Shown: piece after piece, positions 17,564-25,622 of the stretch
How positions within the stretch are numbered: position 1 is the stretch's first letter
How the letters are laid out: each line of letters opens with the position of its first letter
NCBI GenBank assembly: GCA_022791455.1
Contig: JAAVZC010000001.1
Location: 62,001-126,000 of the forward strand
Source: Eggerthellaceae bacterium
Lineage (GTDB): Bacteria; Actinomycetota; Coriobacteriia; Coriobacteriales; Eggerthellaceae
Reading direction: 5' to 3'
Length of the DNA stretch: 64,000 nucleotides
Notes under the pieces: generated by a model
Told to the model about the DNA's origin: nothing
Database searches by the model: none
What the model saw: only the letters and a program-made list of their open reading frames with translations
Translations under genes and position numbers: made by a program

Positions 17564-18518
17564 GAAGAAGCTCGCGAGCCATCGCGTGGCAACATATTGC
17601 ATCATCACCTTCGCGCTCACCTGGTGTTTCTGGTTCGCCGTGGTCTACCCGCAAGCGCTTCCGGCGCTGGCGGCGGGCGAAGACCCCCTGGGCGCGCCCG
17701 TGGTCATGCTGGCGGTAGGGGCGGGCATGTTCTTCCCGGCCATCGGCGTGGCGATCACCCGGCTCCTTTCGGGCGAAGGCTTCCGCAACGCGTGGATCAA
17801 GCCTCGGCAGTTCAGGCGCACTTGGAAATACTACGTCGCCGGATGGTTCGGGCCCACTGCCCTCGTGGCCTTGGGAGCCGTCGGGTACTTCCTCCTGTTC
17901 CCCGCCAATTTCGACCCTTCCATGACCTGGTTCAAGGAGGCCATGGAATCTCAGCTGGCAGCGGCGGGGCAGCCGGCCGTGAGCGAATCCGAGCTCAGTA
18001 CGATCGCTTTCGTCCAGTTGGCGCTGGTGCCCATCGCGCCGGCGCTGAACGTGTTCACCTGCTTCGGCGAGGAATGGGGCTGGCGCGGGTACCTGCTGCC
18101 CCACATGCTGGAGAAGCGCTCCGCTACGTTCACCATCGTCGTCAGCGGCATCATCTGGGGGCTATGGCATGCGCCCATCACGGTGCTGGGGCACAACTAC
18201 GGGCTGGGGTATCCCGGCTGGCCGGTGCTCGGCATTTTCGCCATGTGCTGCTTCACCATAGCGGTCGGCAGCTTCTTCAGCTGGCTCGCCTTGCGGGCAA
18301 AAAGCTGCCTGCCGGCGGTATTCGCCCACGGCGCGCTTAACGGCTGCGCCAACGCTCCCGCCCTGGTCGCCCTGGTCGCCAACCCGTTCATCGGCCCGGC
18401 CCCAACGGGCGTCATCGGTGGTATCGGGTTCATCGTGGCCGGGGCGGCCTGCCTGGTTTCGCTGAGGCGTTCGGAGGGAAGGCGGACTGAAGCGGGCTGC
18501 TTCGCTCGCGAGCGCTGA
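17541..18518 (+). CDS. CPBP-family intramembrane metalloprotease (CAAX/Abi type)
   Basis: This roughly 325-aa multi-pass membrane protein carries the CPBP (Abi) signature: the glutamate pair and arginine in FGEEWGWRGYLLP and the histidine in IIWGLWHAPI, with a later conserved FAHGALNG. These residues form the metal-dependent peptidase site within the membrane. The start may be the GTG at 17541 or the ATG at 17550; both overlap the 3' end of the MerR gene. Coupling to a membrane-bound MerR raises the possibility that the protease acts on, or is controlled by, that regulator; the sequence alone does not show this. Confidence 0.88.
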   Translation: MIAMAAIRKKLASHRVATYCIITFALTWCFWFAVVYPQALPALAAGEDPLGAPVVMLAVGAGMFFPAIGVAITRLLSGEGFRNAWIKPRQFRRTWKYYVAGWFGPTALVALGAVGYFLLFPANFDPSMTWFKEAMESQLAAAGQPAVSESELSTIAFVQLALVPIAPALNVFTCFGEEWGWRGYLLPHMLEKRSATFTIVVSGIIWGLWHAPITVLGHNYGLGYPGWPVLGIFAMCCFTIAVGSFFSWLALRAKSCLPAVFAHGALNGCANAPALVALVANPFIGPAPTGVIGGIGFIVAGAACLVSLRRSEGRRTEAGCFARER

Positions 18519-18532
18519 AGACGTTCGTGCTG

Positions 18533-18560
18533 TGTTTGGATAAATCGATCTGTCCAAACA
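18533..18560. terminator. hairpin with TTGGATAnATCGAT core, copy 1
   Basis: TGTTTGGATA and TGTCCAAACA form a stem with 9 of 10 pairs around AATCGATC. The hairpin lies 15 bases after the CPBP gene and shares its inner sequence with the hairpin at 18652-18687. It may end transcription from the left. Confidence 0.5.
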
Positions 18561-18651
18561 AGGGGGCGATTCTGGACGTGTTATTGTGCCCAAGCGAGAG
18601 CGTTGGGGCAAAAATGTGCTGATATTAGAAGTTTTGAGCCATGAATATGAG

Positions 18652-18687
18652 GCCGTGCTTGGATAGATCGATGTATCCAAGCACGGC
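18652..18687. terminator. hairpin with TTGGATAnATCGAT core, copy 2
   Basis: GCCGTGCTTGGATA and its perfect complement flank GATCGATG. It lies 10 bases past the YbaK gene, which is on the minus strand, and between two convergent genes, so it can stop transcription from either side. The inner part repeats that of the hairpin at 18533. Confidence 0.6.
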
Positions 18688-18697
18688 TTTGGTGTTG

Positions 18698-19168
18698 CTA
18701 TTCGGGCAGCTTGCAGACGTCGACCCAGGTGCTGCCGGGGGTGAGTTGCTCCAGTTCGTCCGGCGTCAGTTCGATGGCGCTGTTGGAGCTGCCACAGGCG
18801 GGAAACACGGTGGTGAAGCGGCGCAGCGTTTCGTCCAGGTACACGTCGCAGCACTCGTTCACGCCGAAGGGGCACACGCCGCCGACGGCGTGGCCGATGC
18901 GCTCCTCGGCTTCTTCTGCTTTCAGCATCTTGGGCTTCGTGTGGAACTGCTCCTTGAACTTGGGGTTCGCCACGCGCGCGTCGCCCGCGCACACCACGAG
19001 CGTCACCCGGTCGCCCACGGCAAACGAGAGCGTCTTCGCAATGCGCGCTGGCTCGCACCCCACCGCCTGGGCCGCCAGTTCCACCGTAGCGCTCGACGTG
19101 TCGAACTCCATAATGTCGTCCGTGCGTCCGAACTTCGCCAGGTGTTCTTTTGCTCTATCCAACGACAT
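18698..19168 (-). CDS. ybaK: YbaK/EbsC-family aminoacyl-tRNA deacylase
   Basis: This 156-aa cytoplasmic protein belongs to the YbaK/ProX family, which removes wrongly attached amino acids such as cysteine from tRNA-Pro. Family features are the N-terminal ELAAQAVGCEPARIAKTLSF helix-strand, LVVCAGDARV, KMLKAEEAEERIGHAVGGV and the conserved CPFGV. The length is normal. It stands alone, convergent with the CPBP gene. The exact substrate of a given YbaK paralogue cannot be told from sequence. Confidence 0.9.
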   Translation of the reverse strand: MSLDRAKEHLAKFGRTDDIMEFDTSSATVELAAQAVGCEPARIAKTLSFAVGDRVTLVVCAGDARVANPKFKEQFHTKPKMLKAEEAEERIGHAVGGVCPFGVNECCDVYLDETLRRFTTVFPACGSSNSAIELTPDELEQLTPGSTWVDVCKLPE

Positions 19169-19195
19169 GCTTCGTCCTCTCGCTTGGGTGCTGAC

Positions 19196-20104
19196 TCAAG
19201 CGAAGTATAGAGGATCGGGGCCCTGCTGTCGTAGCGCCTTGTTTGCCTGGATGATGGTGGCGGTGCCCAGCGCGCAAAGGGCAATTGCGATAGCTGCGCC
19301 GGTTGCTATGGGCATGGAGGAGGCGAGCTCTGCATCTTGGGAGGTGCTGAAGGTTGAAAGAAGTGCGATTTCGAGGGTGAAGAGGGAAACGAGGGCGATT
19401 GCAAGATTTGCGCGGGTGTGGGCGATAACCAGCATGGAGTTCGAACGGCGCGCCTTTGCAAGCCCGATGATGGCGCTCGTGAGCAGGCAAAACGTGAGCG
19501 TTGCCAGAGCGATGGCGGAAATCTCGTTGTAGCGGATTACGCTGTCTCCGCTTGCTACGAGTATTGCTATGCCAGTGAGGATAATAGTTGACGCCAGGAT
19601 GATGATGCCGCAAAACCGCGCTGCTCGACAGTCTTGCAGGGCGACTGCGTTTCTCTCGCGTGGTGCGCTATCGCGTTGAGCGCGCAGCCTCCTAAGCAGC
19701 AGTGCGCGAAGTGCGGCAAATAGAAAATAGTAGCAGCCGAACGTGATGAACCAGGCAGTCGAGCCCGTCAGCGCGAGGGCGAAATTCGCAGTGCCCCACA
19801 GCAGGTCGATGACGACTCCTGCTTGAAGGGAAGCGCGCCGCCGGCAGTCTGCATCGTCTACCAGCGGACCGAGGGTCTTGTGCGATTGAGCGGCCTGGCG
19901 CAGGCGCCGGGCCGGGCGTTCGGTCGTCGCCCATATACATACAATTACAAGAAGGTAGAACGACAGCGTATAGGCCGCATAGGCCAGAGGATGATCCTTG
20001 TTCCCGAAGAAGAAAACCCAAACCATGAGGCCGGCAATGATGATGGGGGCGAGGGCGACAATGAGCCCATGAGGCTTGAGCAGCGCGAGAAAGACCTGCT
20101 TCAT
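19196..20104 (-). CDS. membrane protein of unknown function
   Basis: This 302-aa protein has seven or eight hydrophobic segments, beginning with GLIVALAPIIIAGLMVWVFF and ending with a helix before ANKALRQQG. A polar arginine-rich loop near residues 60-95 and another near 135-155 should face the cytoplasm. I recognise no family. It follows a smaller membrane protein gene by 18 bases on the same strand, and both are divergent from a TetR-type regulator that probably controls them. Confidence 0.7.
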   Translation of the reverse strand: MKQVFLALLKPHGLIVALAPIIIAGLMVWVFFFGNKDHPLAYAAYTLSFYLLVIVCIWATTERPARRLRQAAQSHKTLGPLVDDADCRRRASLQAGVVIDLLWGTANFALALTGSTAWFITFGCYYFLFAALRALLLRRLRAQRDSAPRERNAVALQDCRAARFCGIIILASTIILTGIAILVASGDSVIRYNEISAIALATLTFCLLTSAIIGLAKARRSNSMLVIAHTRANLAIALVSLFTLEIALLSTFSTSQDAELASSMPIATGAAIAIALCALGTATIIQANKALRQQGPDPLYFA

Positions 20105-20122
20105 GCGATAGGAACTGCGGTG

Positions 20123-20455
20123 TTATGCAGAAAGCTGGCTGGCGAGTTCTAGGATTTCGGCACGCACCGAATCGCGCTCGCGAGAAAGCCTCTTCAGGTA
20201 GAGCGGATAAGCCGTAGCAACCAGCACGATTCCTGCGATTCCGACGACAATGCCGAGTGCGAAGAAGCCCGACGGCACCATGCTCAGGCTCATGCCGATG
20301 CCAAGCACCAGGGCGCCTACGATGCCAAGCGCCAGGGCCATCCGGCGAGCTCTTCCTTTCGCTGCTGCATCTAGGCTGCGAATCTGGTCCTCTGCGGTTA
20401 CGACGGGCTCGATATTTTTGTAGGTATCGACGACCTTCTCGATAGGCTCATTCAT
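20123..20455 (-). CDS. small two-helix membrane protein
   Basis: The ATG at 20455 is chosen because AGGAGG lies about 10 bases upstream; this gives 110 aa. A soluble N-terminal part (NEPIEKVVDTYKNIEPVV) is followed by two membrane helices (ALALGIVGALVLGIGMSLSM and FFALGIVVGIAGIVLVATAY) and a short charged C-terminal helix. I know no function. It leads the two-gene membrane operon facing the TetR-type regulator. Confidence 0.7.
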   Translation of the reverse strand: MNEPIEKVVDTYKNIEPVVTAEDQIRSLDAAAKGRARRMALALGIVGALVLGIGMSLSMVPSGFFALGIVVGIAGIVLVATAYPLYLKRLSRERDSVRAEILELASQLSA

Positions 20456-20526
20456 GGCGCATCTGCCTCCTGCATTTATTCCAACAAGTGTAGTTTTCAT
20501 TGTAGAAAGCTATGGGGGCAAGCGGG

Positions 20527-20552
20527 CCAACATATAATTCGACATGTGTTGG
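20527..20552. promoter_or_regulatory. TetR-type operator with embedded -10 box
   Basis: CCAACATAT and ATGTGTTGG form an inverted repeat (8 of 9 pairs) around a perfect TATAAT at 20533-20538. A further half-site CCAACAAGTG starts at 20481, near the divergent membrane operon. The arrangement fits a TetR-type repressor that blocks its own promoter and the divergent one. Confidence 0.55.
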
Positions 20553-20576
20553 TTTCACAGATCGAAAGCGAAAAAG

Positions 20577-21128
20577 ATGGGTAAGGCAGAAGCAAAATAC
20601 CTGAATACCGCCAGGCGGATGGACGCGGCGCTTTTGCGGCTCCTCGAGACTAAGGAGTTCGACCAGATTTCCGTAACGGAGATTTGCGGGGAGGCCGGCG
20701 TCAACCGATCCACGTTCTATGCCCACTACGCCAACACAGCGGAATTGTTAGGCGAGGTGAGGCAGAAGGCGCTCGAAGAGTTCTTTTCGAGTTTCGAGCA
20801 TCTTGCGGGTAGCCGTGATTTCCTGGGCCGCGACTACTTGCTTGCCTATTTGGGGTTTCTGCAGGAACACAGCGCGGTTTTTCGGGTGATCCTTTCGAAT
20901 GCGGAGCTCTTTTCCCCGGAGTCAATCTTTCTCGACTTCAAAGACCCTTTCGCTCAAGGGGTGTTTTCGGAAGAGGGCGCACGCGTGGTATACGCGGACT
21001 ATAAGCTCCGGTTTGTTGTCTCGGGGATCACTTCGCTCGTGGCTGCATGGCTCGAAGGCGGCTGCAAAGAAACTAAAGAGCGCATGGCGGACATCATCAT
21101 CGAATGCGTCGGCATGACGCAGCGATAA
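20577..21128 (+). CDS. TetR/AcrR-family transcriptional regulator
   Basis: This protein of about 183 aa has an N-terminal helix-turn-helix (FDQISVTEICGEAGVNRSTF followed by YAHYANTAELL) and a helical ligand-binding C-terminal domain. The ATG at 20577 leaves a normal-length N-terminal helix; an ATG at 20544 lies within the putative operator and is less likely. It is divergent from two membrane protein genes, with an inverted repeat between them, which suggests local control. The ligand is unknown. Confidence 0.88.
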   Translation: MGKAEAKYLNTARRMDAALLRLLETKEFDQISVTEICGEAGVNRSTFYAHYANTAELLGEVRQKALEEFFSSFEHLAGSRDFLGRDYLLAYLGFLQEHSAVFRVILSNAELFSPESIFLDFKDPFAQGVFSEEGARVVYADYKLRFVVSGITSLVAAWLEGGCKETKERMADIIIECVGMTQR

Positions 21129-21183
21129 GGCATGGATGGGGGGGGATCTCCCTGCCTTTTCGGTGTCTCCTTTTGAGGCGCGA

Positions 21184-21924
21184 CTATCCTGCCAGGAACG
21201 TGTACTCGTTTTCGGTGGAAAGGCGTGGGGCGAAGCGGTAGCCCAGCTCGGTGAACTCTTTGAGTGCCTCAACGTCTTCCACGCGGCCCGTGGCCATGAA
21301 GCGCACCATTTCGCCGCGGGCCATTTTCGCAAGGGTGCCCTTCTGCACCACTTTGCCGTTGATGAGTTCGCCAAACACCACTTTGAGGAAGCGGTCGCCC
21401 TTGTGCAGATGAGCGCTGACGCACTTGGAGTATTCGACGGAGGCCAGGTCCACCACGGTGCGGTCGTTGTCCATTACGGCGTCGTAGAGGGACGGCCCCC
21501 AGAACTCGTAAAGGTTGGACGCACCGTCCGCCGCCAGCCTCGCCTGCATCTCCAGCCGGTAGGGGGTCACGCCGTCGAAGGGGCGCAGCACGCCGTAGAA
21601 GCCGGAAAGGATGCGCAGGTGTTCCTGCAGGTAGCCGTAGGAGCTGTCGTCGAGGACGGACGCGCCCATGTACTGGTACTGGATGCCCTCGTAGGCCAGC
21701 AGCGCCGGCGCCAGGTCGCGGCGCAGATCCATGGTTTGCAGTCGCTCGAAGTTAGTCTCGGCCAGTTTCTGGCTACACCCCCAGAGCGCCTTGCATTCGT
21801 CGAAGGAAAGCGCGCGCAGCCGGGCCAGCAACACCTCACTGCGGTCAATGAACGCCGGCAGCTCCTCCCAGGGCAGCACGCTCTTGGTGGTCATCTTCTT
21901 GGCAGGCGAAATGATGATCTTCAT
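21184..21924 (-). CDS. yaaA: YaaA family peroxide stress protein
   Basis: The 246-aa protein matches the YaaA (formerly DUF328) family, which in Escherichia coli lowers free iron and protects DNA from hydrogen peroxide. Recognisable features are the N-terminal IIISPAKKM, QTMDLRRDLAPALLAYEG, the conserved QEHLRILSGFYGVLRPFDGV and the C-terminal RFMATGRV segment. Length and ends are normal. It is a single gene whose upstream region contains dispersed repeats; no OxyR or PerR site was recognised. Confidence 0.93.
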   Translation of the reverse strand: MKIIISPAKKMTTKSVLPWEELPAFIDRSEVLLARLRALSFDECKALWGCSQKLAETNFERLQTMDLRRDLAPALLAYEGIQYQYMGASVLDDSSYGYLQEHLRILSGFYGVLRPFDGVTPYRLEMQARLAADGASNLYEFWGPSLYDAVMDNDRTVVDLASVEYSKCVSAHLHKGDRFLKVVFGELINGKVVQKGTLAKMARGEMVRFMATGRVEDVEALKEFTELGYRFAPRLSTENEYTFLAG

Positions 21925-21947
21925 AAGGGCTCTCGTTCGATTGCTGA

Positions 21948-22000
21948 GTGTTCGCGGTCACGTGTATGGCGACGGGTGACGCGTTCCTGGGCGCGGCTGT
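21948..22000 (+). repeat. 53-bp dispersed repeat, copy 1
   Basis: It starts GTGTTCGCGGTCACG and ends TTCCTGGGCGCGGCTGT. The second copy overlaps the 3' end of an XRE-type gene at 24601. No inverted repeats or target duplications are visible at its ends. Confidence 0.65.
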
Positions 22001-22124
22001 CGATGCCGACCGGGCCATGAACGGCGTGCGCGCGACTACCCGATGGGGACTGTACTTCATCTCTGGTGGGCTGATTATACGAGATGATCCAGGCAGGTAG
22101 CCGTCTCCTTCGCGGGCTGGATGC

Positions 22125-22144
22125 GAGACAAGCCAGACGGTTGG
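22125..22144 (+). repeat. dispersed 20-mer, copy 2
   Basis: GAGACAAGCCAGACGGTTGG; it differs from the copy at 25060 at one position. Confidence 0.6.
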
Positions 22145-22313
22145 GCATCTTGTTGGGTATCTTGTGGTTGGCTGCCTTACGAAGGTTGCCGCCCTTTTAC
22201 AGGAGGCTTACAGGGTGGGGAGGGGCGGCGATCTCGGTGCCGAAACTCGCATAATGACGACCACCACGTGGGTATCTGGGCAGCTCACGCACGCAATCGT
22301 CCCTGGAGAAGTC

Positions 22314-24527
22314 ATGCAAGCACTGGAATTCTCGCTCATCATATTGGCCTGCGTCATTGGATCGGCCGTTCTGTGTCAGGTGGTGCGGCGCCTGTCGCTG
22401 CCGCTCGTGCAAATTGCCATCGGTTGCGTGGTGGCGCTGCTTGTGCCGGCGGTGAGCGACGTGCATATACCTTCGGAGCTGTTCCTTGTGCTGTTCATCG
22501 CGCCGCTGCTGTTCAACGAGGCTCGCGACACGGACCCCCGCGAGCTATGGGAAAACAAAGGCTCTATCTTGTCGTTAGCTGTGGGCCTCGTGCTGCTGAC
22601 CGTGCTCGTGGTGGGCTTCGTGCTGAATTGGTTCGTGCCCTCCATTTCGCTGGCGGCCGCTTTCGCCTGCGCCGCCGCTCTTGCCCCCACCGATGCTGCC
22701 GCTGTGGGAGCGCTCGGTTCCAGCGTGAGCTTGAAGAAGCGCCAGAGCACGTTGCTTTCCGGTGAGTCGCTCATCAACGACGCTTCGGGCGTGGTGGCCT
22801 TCCAGTTCGCCAGTGCTGCCGCGGTGACCGGCGCGTTCTCGTTAGCGGAAGCGGGCGAGTCGTTCCTCATTCTGTTCTTCGGCGGCATTGTCGTAGGCGC
22901 GGTGCTGGGCGCGGCAGGCAAGTACTTCGTGCGTGCGCTCCGACACCTCGGCTACGAGAGCACTACGGTGCACGTGCTCTACGAGGTGTTCTCGCCGTTC
23001 TTTGTGTTCCTGTTTGCGGAATGGGCGGGTGTGAGCGGCATTCTCGCGGTGGTGGCAGCGGGCCTCGTGATGGCCGAGCGCGAGCAGCGCCTCACCTCTT
23101 CGGCGGCGGCCCAGCGCCAGCTCGTGTCCAACGGGTTCTGGCGCATCATCGTGTTTCTCATCAACTCGGTGGTGTTCATCTTGCTGGGCGTGCAGCTGCC
23201 CCAGGCCTTCGCCCCAGCCATTGCTGACCAGTTCTCGTTCCCGTTTTTGCTGGGCGTGGTGACCCTGACGACGGCGCTCATCGTGGCATGTCGGTTTGGC
23301 TGGGTGCTGGTGATGGAAATCGTGCATCGCGTGAGCCTGCGCCGCCAGCGCGGTCACAAGGAGCACAAGCGCGCCTCGTCGCCGAAGGTATGCGAGTTGA
23401 GCACGTCATCGTCCGCACCGAATCTCGTGCAAAAGCGCCCCCACTGGAAGGAGCGCATCGGCAGCCTGCTACGCAATGCCCTCGTGCTTACCATTGGCGG
23501 CCCGAAAGGCGCGGTCACGCTTTCCATCATCTTCACGCTGCCCATGGAGGCGGCCGATGGCAGCGCCTTCCCGAACCGCGATCTCATTATTTTCCTGACG
23601 GCGGCCGTCATTCTGTGCACGTTGCTTCTGGCCGACTTCCTTTTGCCGTTACTGGCCCCGCACGAGGGTGATCCCACCAGCGAAAAGGAAGTGCGCATCG
23701 CCACCATCAAGGTGCTGGAGGGCACCCTCGCCGAGCTGGAGTCGATGCTCGCGCACGGCGATAACCCGCAGTACGATCCGGCACTGCGGCTGACCATCGC
23801 CCATTATCGCGTGCGCCTTATGCACGAACGCGAGGCGGCCAACGACACCTGCAGCCATACGTTCGAGACGCTGAACGCCGAGGTGCGCCGTGTGCAAGAG
23901 GAGAAGGCAGCCCAAATACACCGTGAGGGCGGCTACGACGTCAGCGATCTCACGCCGTATTACGTCATGTTGCGCCGGGTGCGCCAGTCGGTCGGCTACG
24001 CGGGCACCGATGTGAACGTGGGGTCGCGCTTCGATACGGTGCGCGGACGCCTGGCGCTTCTGTGGCAGCGCACCAAGTCGAGTGAGGTGACCGACGATGC
24101 CGAAGAGCGCATCTATTACGACACTTGCCTTTTCGCCATATCGCTCGAGCACGCGGCTATCGACCATCTGCGGAGCGTAGTGGCGAAAAACGATGAGCGG
24201 TGTCATGCGGCGCAGGTTCTCTTGGAGGAACACCGCACCGCGCTAAACTCGTTGTGGAACCGTATCAACTACGGGCAGGACGTGAGGCAGGAGGACCGCA
24301 CCGATCTCACGTTGGATCACCACTTCAGCCTGCCCGAGGGAATGAGGCCGCTGTTCGGGAAGCAGTTCGCCGAGGCGGCTCGTTATGCCGATGCGGTGGA
24401 TGCCGATGCGCTTACCACCGAACTCGACCAAATACGCCATCTGCAGGAGCACGGCGAGATCAGCCTGTCTGTGGCCAACGAACTGCGCCAGCGGGTCTAC
24501 GTGTTGCAGATGAGCCTCAGCAGCTAG
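22314..24527 (+). CDS. CPA1-family Na+/H+ antiporter with long cytoplasmic tail
   Basis: This protein of about 737 aa exchanges sodium or other cations for protons. The first ~410 residues hold roughly 12 membrane helices with CPA1 features such as FIAPLLFNEARDTDP, the likely ion-binding ALAPTDAAAVGAL and LLSGESLINDASGVVAFQFA. A basic, serine-rich insert (SLRRQRGHKEHKRASSPK) precedes the last helices, and a ~220-residue soluble helical tail follows. I chose the ATG at 22314, which has GGAGA six bases upstream and begins directly before the first helix; the frame is open further upstream. It stands alone. Confidence 0.9.
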   Translation: MQALEFSLIILACVIGSAVLCQVVRRLSLPLVQIAIGCVVALLVPAVSDVHIPSELFLVLFIAPLLFNEARDTDPRELWENKGSILSLAVGLVLLTVLVVGFVLNWFVPSISLAAAFACAAALAPTDAAAVGALGSSVSLKKRQSTLLSGESLINDASGVVAFQFASAAAVTGAFSLAEAGESFLILFFGGIVVGAVLGAAGKYFVRALRHLGYESTTVHVLYEVFSPFFVFLFAEWAGVSGILAVVAAGLVMAEREQRLTSSAAAQRQLVSNGFWRIIVFLINSVVFILLGVQLPQAFAPAIADQFSFPFLLGVVTLTTALIVACRFGWVLVMEIVHRVSLRRQRGHKEHKRASSPKVCELSTSSSAPNLVQKRPHWKERIGSLLRNALVLTIGGPKGAVTLSIIFTLPMEAADGSAFPNRDLIIFLTAAVILCTLLLADFLLPLLAPHEGDPTSEKEVRIATIKVLEGTLAELESMLAHGDNPQYDPALRLTIAHYRVRLMHEREAANDTCSHTFETLNAEVRRVQEEKAAQIHREGGYDVSDLTPYYVMLRRVRQSVGYAGTDVNVGSRFDTVRGRLALLWQRTKSSEVTDDAEERIYYDTCLFAISLEHAAIDHLRSVVAKNDERCHAAQVLLEEHRTALNSLWNRINYGQDVRQEDRTDLTLDHHFSLPEGMRPLFGKQFAEAARYADAVDADALTTELDQIRHLQEHGEISLSVANELRQRVYVLQMSLSS

Positions 24528-24600
24528 GCTTTGCGGCCGCGCTTCGAGGGGCTTCGCCGAAAGTCGGAGTGAAGGGGTTTCGGAGTTTCCCCACATGGGT

Positions 24601-24653
24601 GTGTTCGCGGTCACGCGCACGGCGACGGACGACGTGTTCCTGGGCGCGGCTGT
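24601..24653 (+). repeat. 53-bp dispersed repeat, copy 2
   Basis: It is 47/53 identical to 21948-22000. It covers the region where the XRE-type gene on the minus strand loses family-like sequence, so its presence may explain the altered C-terminus. Confidence 0.65.
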
Positions 24654-24883
24654 AGCGGGCTCTTTGCCCTTCGCCTTCTTCGCCCACCATGTCCCTTCAC
24701 GAGCTCGTCTATAGACAAGCCGAAGAGGTCGTACAGGAGCAGGAGGCTCTGCACGTCCGGGTACGTCCTGCTTGCCTTCCAGCTGGAGATGGTCTGGCGC
24801 GTCGCGAAGATGCGCTCGGCAAGGTCCTCCTGCGAAAGACCGAGGCGCTGCCGATGCTCCTTCAAGTGCTCCTTGAGCTCCAC
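24611..24883 (-). CDS. short XRE-family helix-turn-helix protein, probably truncated
   Basis: Residues 1-65 form a standard XRE DNA-binding domain (RLGLSQEDLAERIFATRQTI, then PDVQSLLLLYDLFGLSIDEL). Related regulators usually continue from DELVKG into a coiled or membrane part. Here the chain instead ends in an arginine- and proline-rich tail of about 20 residues that looks out of frame and overlaps a dispersed repeat, so I infer a disrupted 3' end. The start is a GTG with AAAGGA seven bases upstream. Confidence 0.65.
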   Translation of the reverse strand: MELKEHLKEHRQRLGLSQEDLAERIFATRQTISSWKASRTYPDVQSLLLLYDLFGLSIDELVKGHGGRRRRRAKSPLQPRPGTRRPSPCA

Positions 24884-25059
24884 TGCGTGTCCTTTCTCGA
24901 CTCAAGATGTGCCATGGAGCAAAAGATTACAACCAAATGTCTTTTGCAAACAGCCCCAGCCGGCCAATCGACACTGACAAAAGTCTTTTACATCGCGCTT
25001 GAACTGGTGTTTCGCTACATGAGTGTTCAGATCGAGATGGCTTGCATGCAGCCAGGAAC

Positions 25060-25079
25060 GAGACAAGTCAGACGGTTGG
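25060..25079 (+). repeat. dispersed 20-mer, copy 3
   Basis: GAGACAAGTCAGACGGTTGG, in the gap between the XRE-type gene and the next hypothetical gene. Confidence 0.6.
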
Positions 25080-25122
25080 TTGTCTTGGTTTGTGTAGGCG
25101 TTTCGTTGAAGCCAGGAACCCG

Positions 25123-25455
25123 CTATGCGTAGAGAATATCCCCATGCTCTTCGATAACCTTCTCGGCATTCGAATAGCATGCCAGGCTAATCGTGCTGTT
25201 GACGACTATGTCGCAAACGCATCTCCAGTCCCTTTTCAGGTTGATCCCGTCGATGAGGTCCGATTGCAGAATCGAGTCGAAGTCGGCATAGTTAATCTCC
25301 CCAGAGCCATCCTTATAGCCGCAGCGCTGGAAGGAGGCATGATTGTCGTACCTGATGACCATGTACGCACAGTCTCGGCCCTCGAAGGCGAACTCGAACT
25401 CGGGCTCTCCGCCAAGCGTGCCGTAAAGCTTCTTGAACTCCTCTATGGAAAGCAT
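25123..25455 (-). CDS. hypothetical protein
   Basis: I recognise no family in this 110-aa protein. It is acidic and soluble, with no membrane segment, and contains aromatic-rich strands (EFEFAFEG, AYMVIRYD). I chose the ATG at 25455 because GAGGAG lies about seven bases upstream; the frame is open a little further. It sits just outside the left end of the low-GC island and runs away from it. Confidence 0.6.
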   Translation of the reverse strand: MLSIEEFKKLYGTLGGEPEFEFAFEGRDCAYMVIRYDNHASFQRCGYKDGSGEINYADFDSILQSDLIDGINLKRDWRCVCDIVVNSTISLACYSNAEKVIEEHGDILYA

Positions 25456-25538
25456 GCCCGGCTCCTCGTAAATCGACTTCTCCAAGTATAGCGCCCGTTG
25501 GGTTAGTAATATTGAAATCGCATTTGGCCACATAAGAA

Positions 25539-25565
25539 GAGCCGTCGGTTTTGATTCGACGGCTC
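25539..25565 (-). terminator. hairpin beside the island boundary, possible ancestral guaA terminator
   Basis: GAGCCGTCG and CGACGGCTC form a perfect 9-bp stem with a 9-base loop; on the minus strand it is followed by TTCTTATG. If the island was inserted at the 3' end of guaA, this hairpin would originally have lain about 60 bases past the guaA stop codon, a natural place for its terminator. Confidence 0.45.
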
Positions 25566-25580
25566 GCTTTGATTAGCTCA

Positions 25581-25618
25581 GATGTGACGTTTGATGTGAC
25601 CCTTTGTCGCGCTTTGTC
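25581..25618. repeat. tandem short direct repeats next to the putative att site
   Basis: GATGTGAC occurs twice, 12 bases apart (25581 and 25593), followed directly by CTTTGTC twice, 10 bases apart (25602 and 25612). The spacing is close to one helix turn. They lie 5-40 bases from the 13-bp direct repeat at 25623. They could be binding sites of a recombinase or regulator. Confidence 0.4.
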
Positions 25619-25622
25619 ACGT

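Larger units (their letters stand above)
21925..22313. other. intergenic region with two dispersed repeats
   Basis: This stretch between divergent yaaA and the antiporter has no supported gene. It contains a 53-base sequence at 21948-22000 that recurs at 24601-24653 with 47 of 53 bases identical, all six differences being transitions, and a 20-mer at 22125-22144 shared with 16577 and 25060. Both flanking promoters must lie here, but I see no clear -35/-10 pair. Confidence 0.6.

Noticed and set aside
22164-22313. N-terminal extension of the antiporter by about 50 residues
   Set aside because: The added residues are not membrane-like or conserved in style, and the ATG at 22314 has a better-spaced ribosome binding site right before the first helix.
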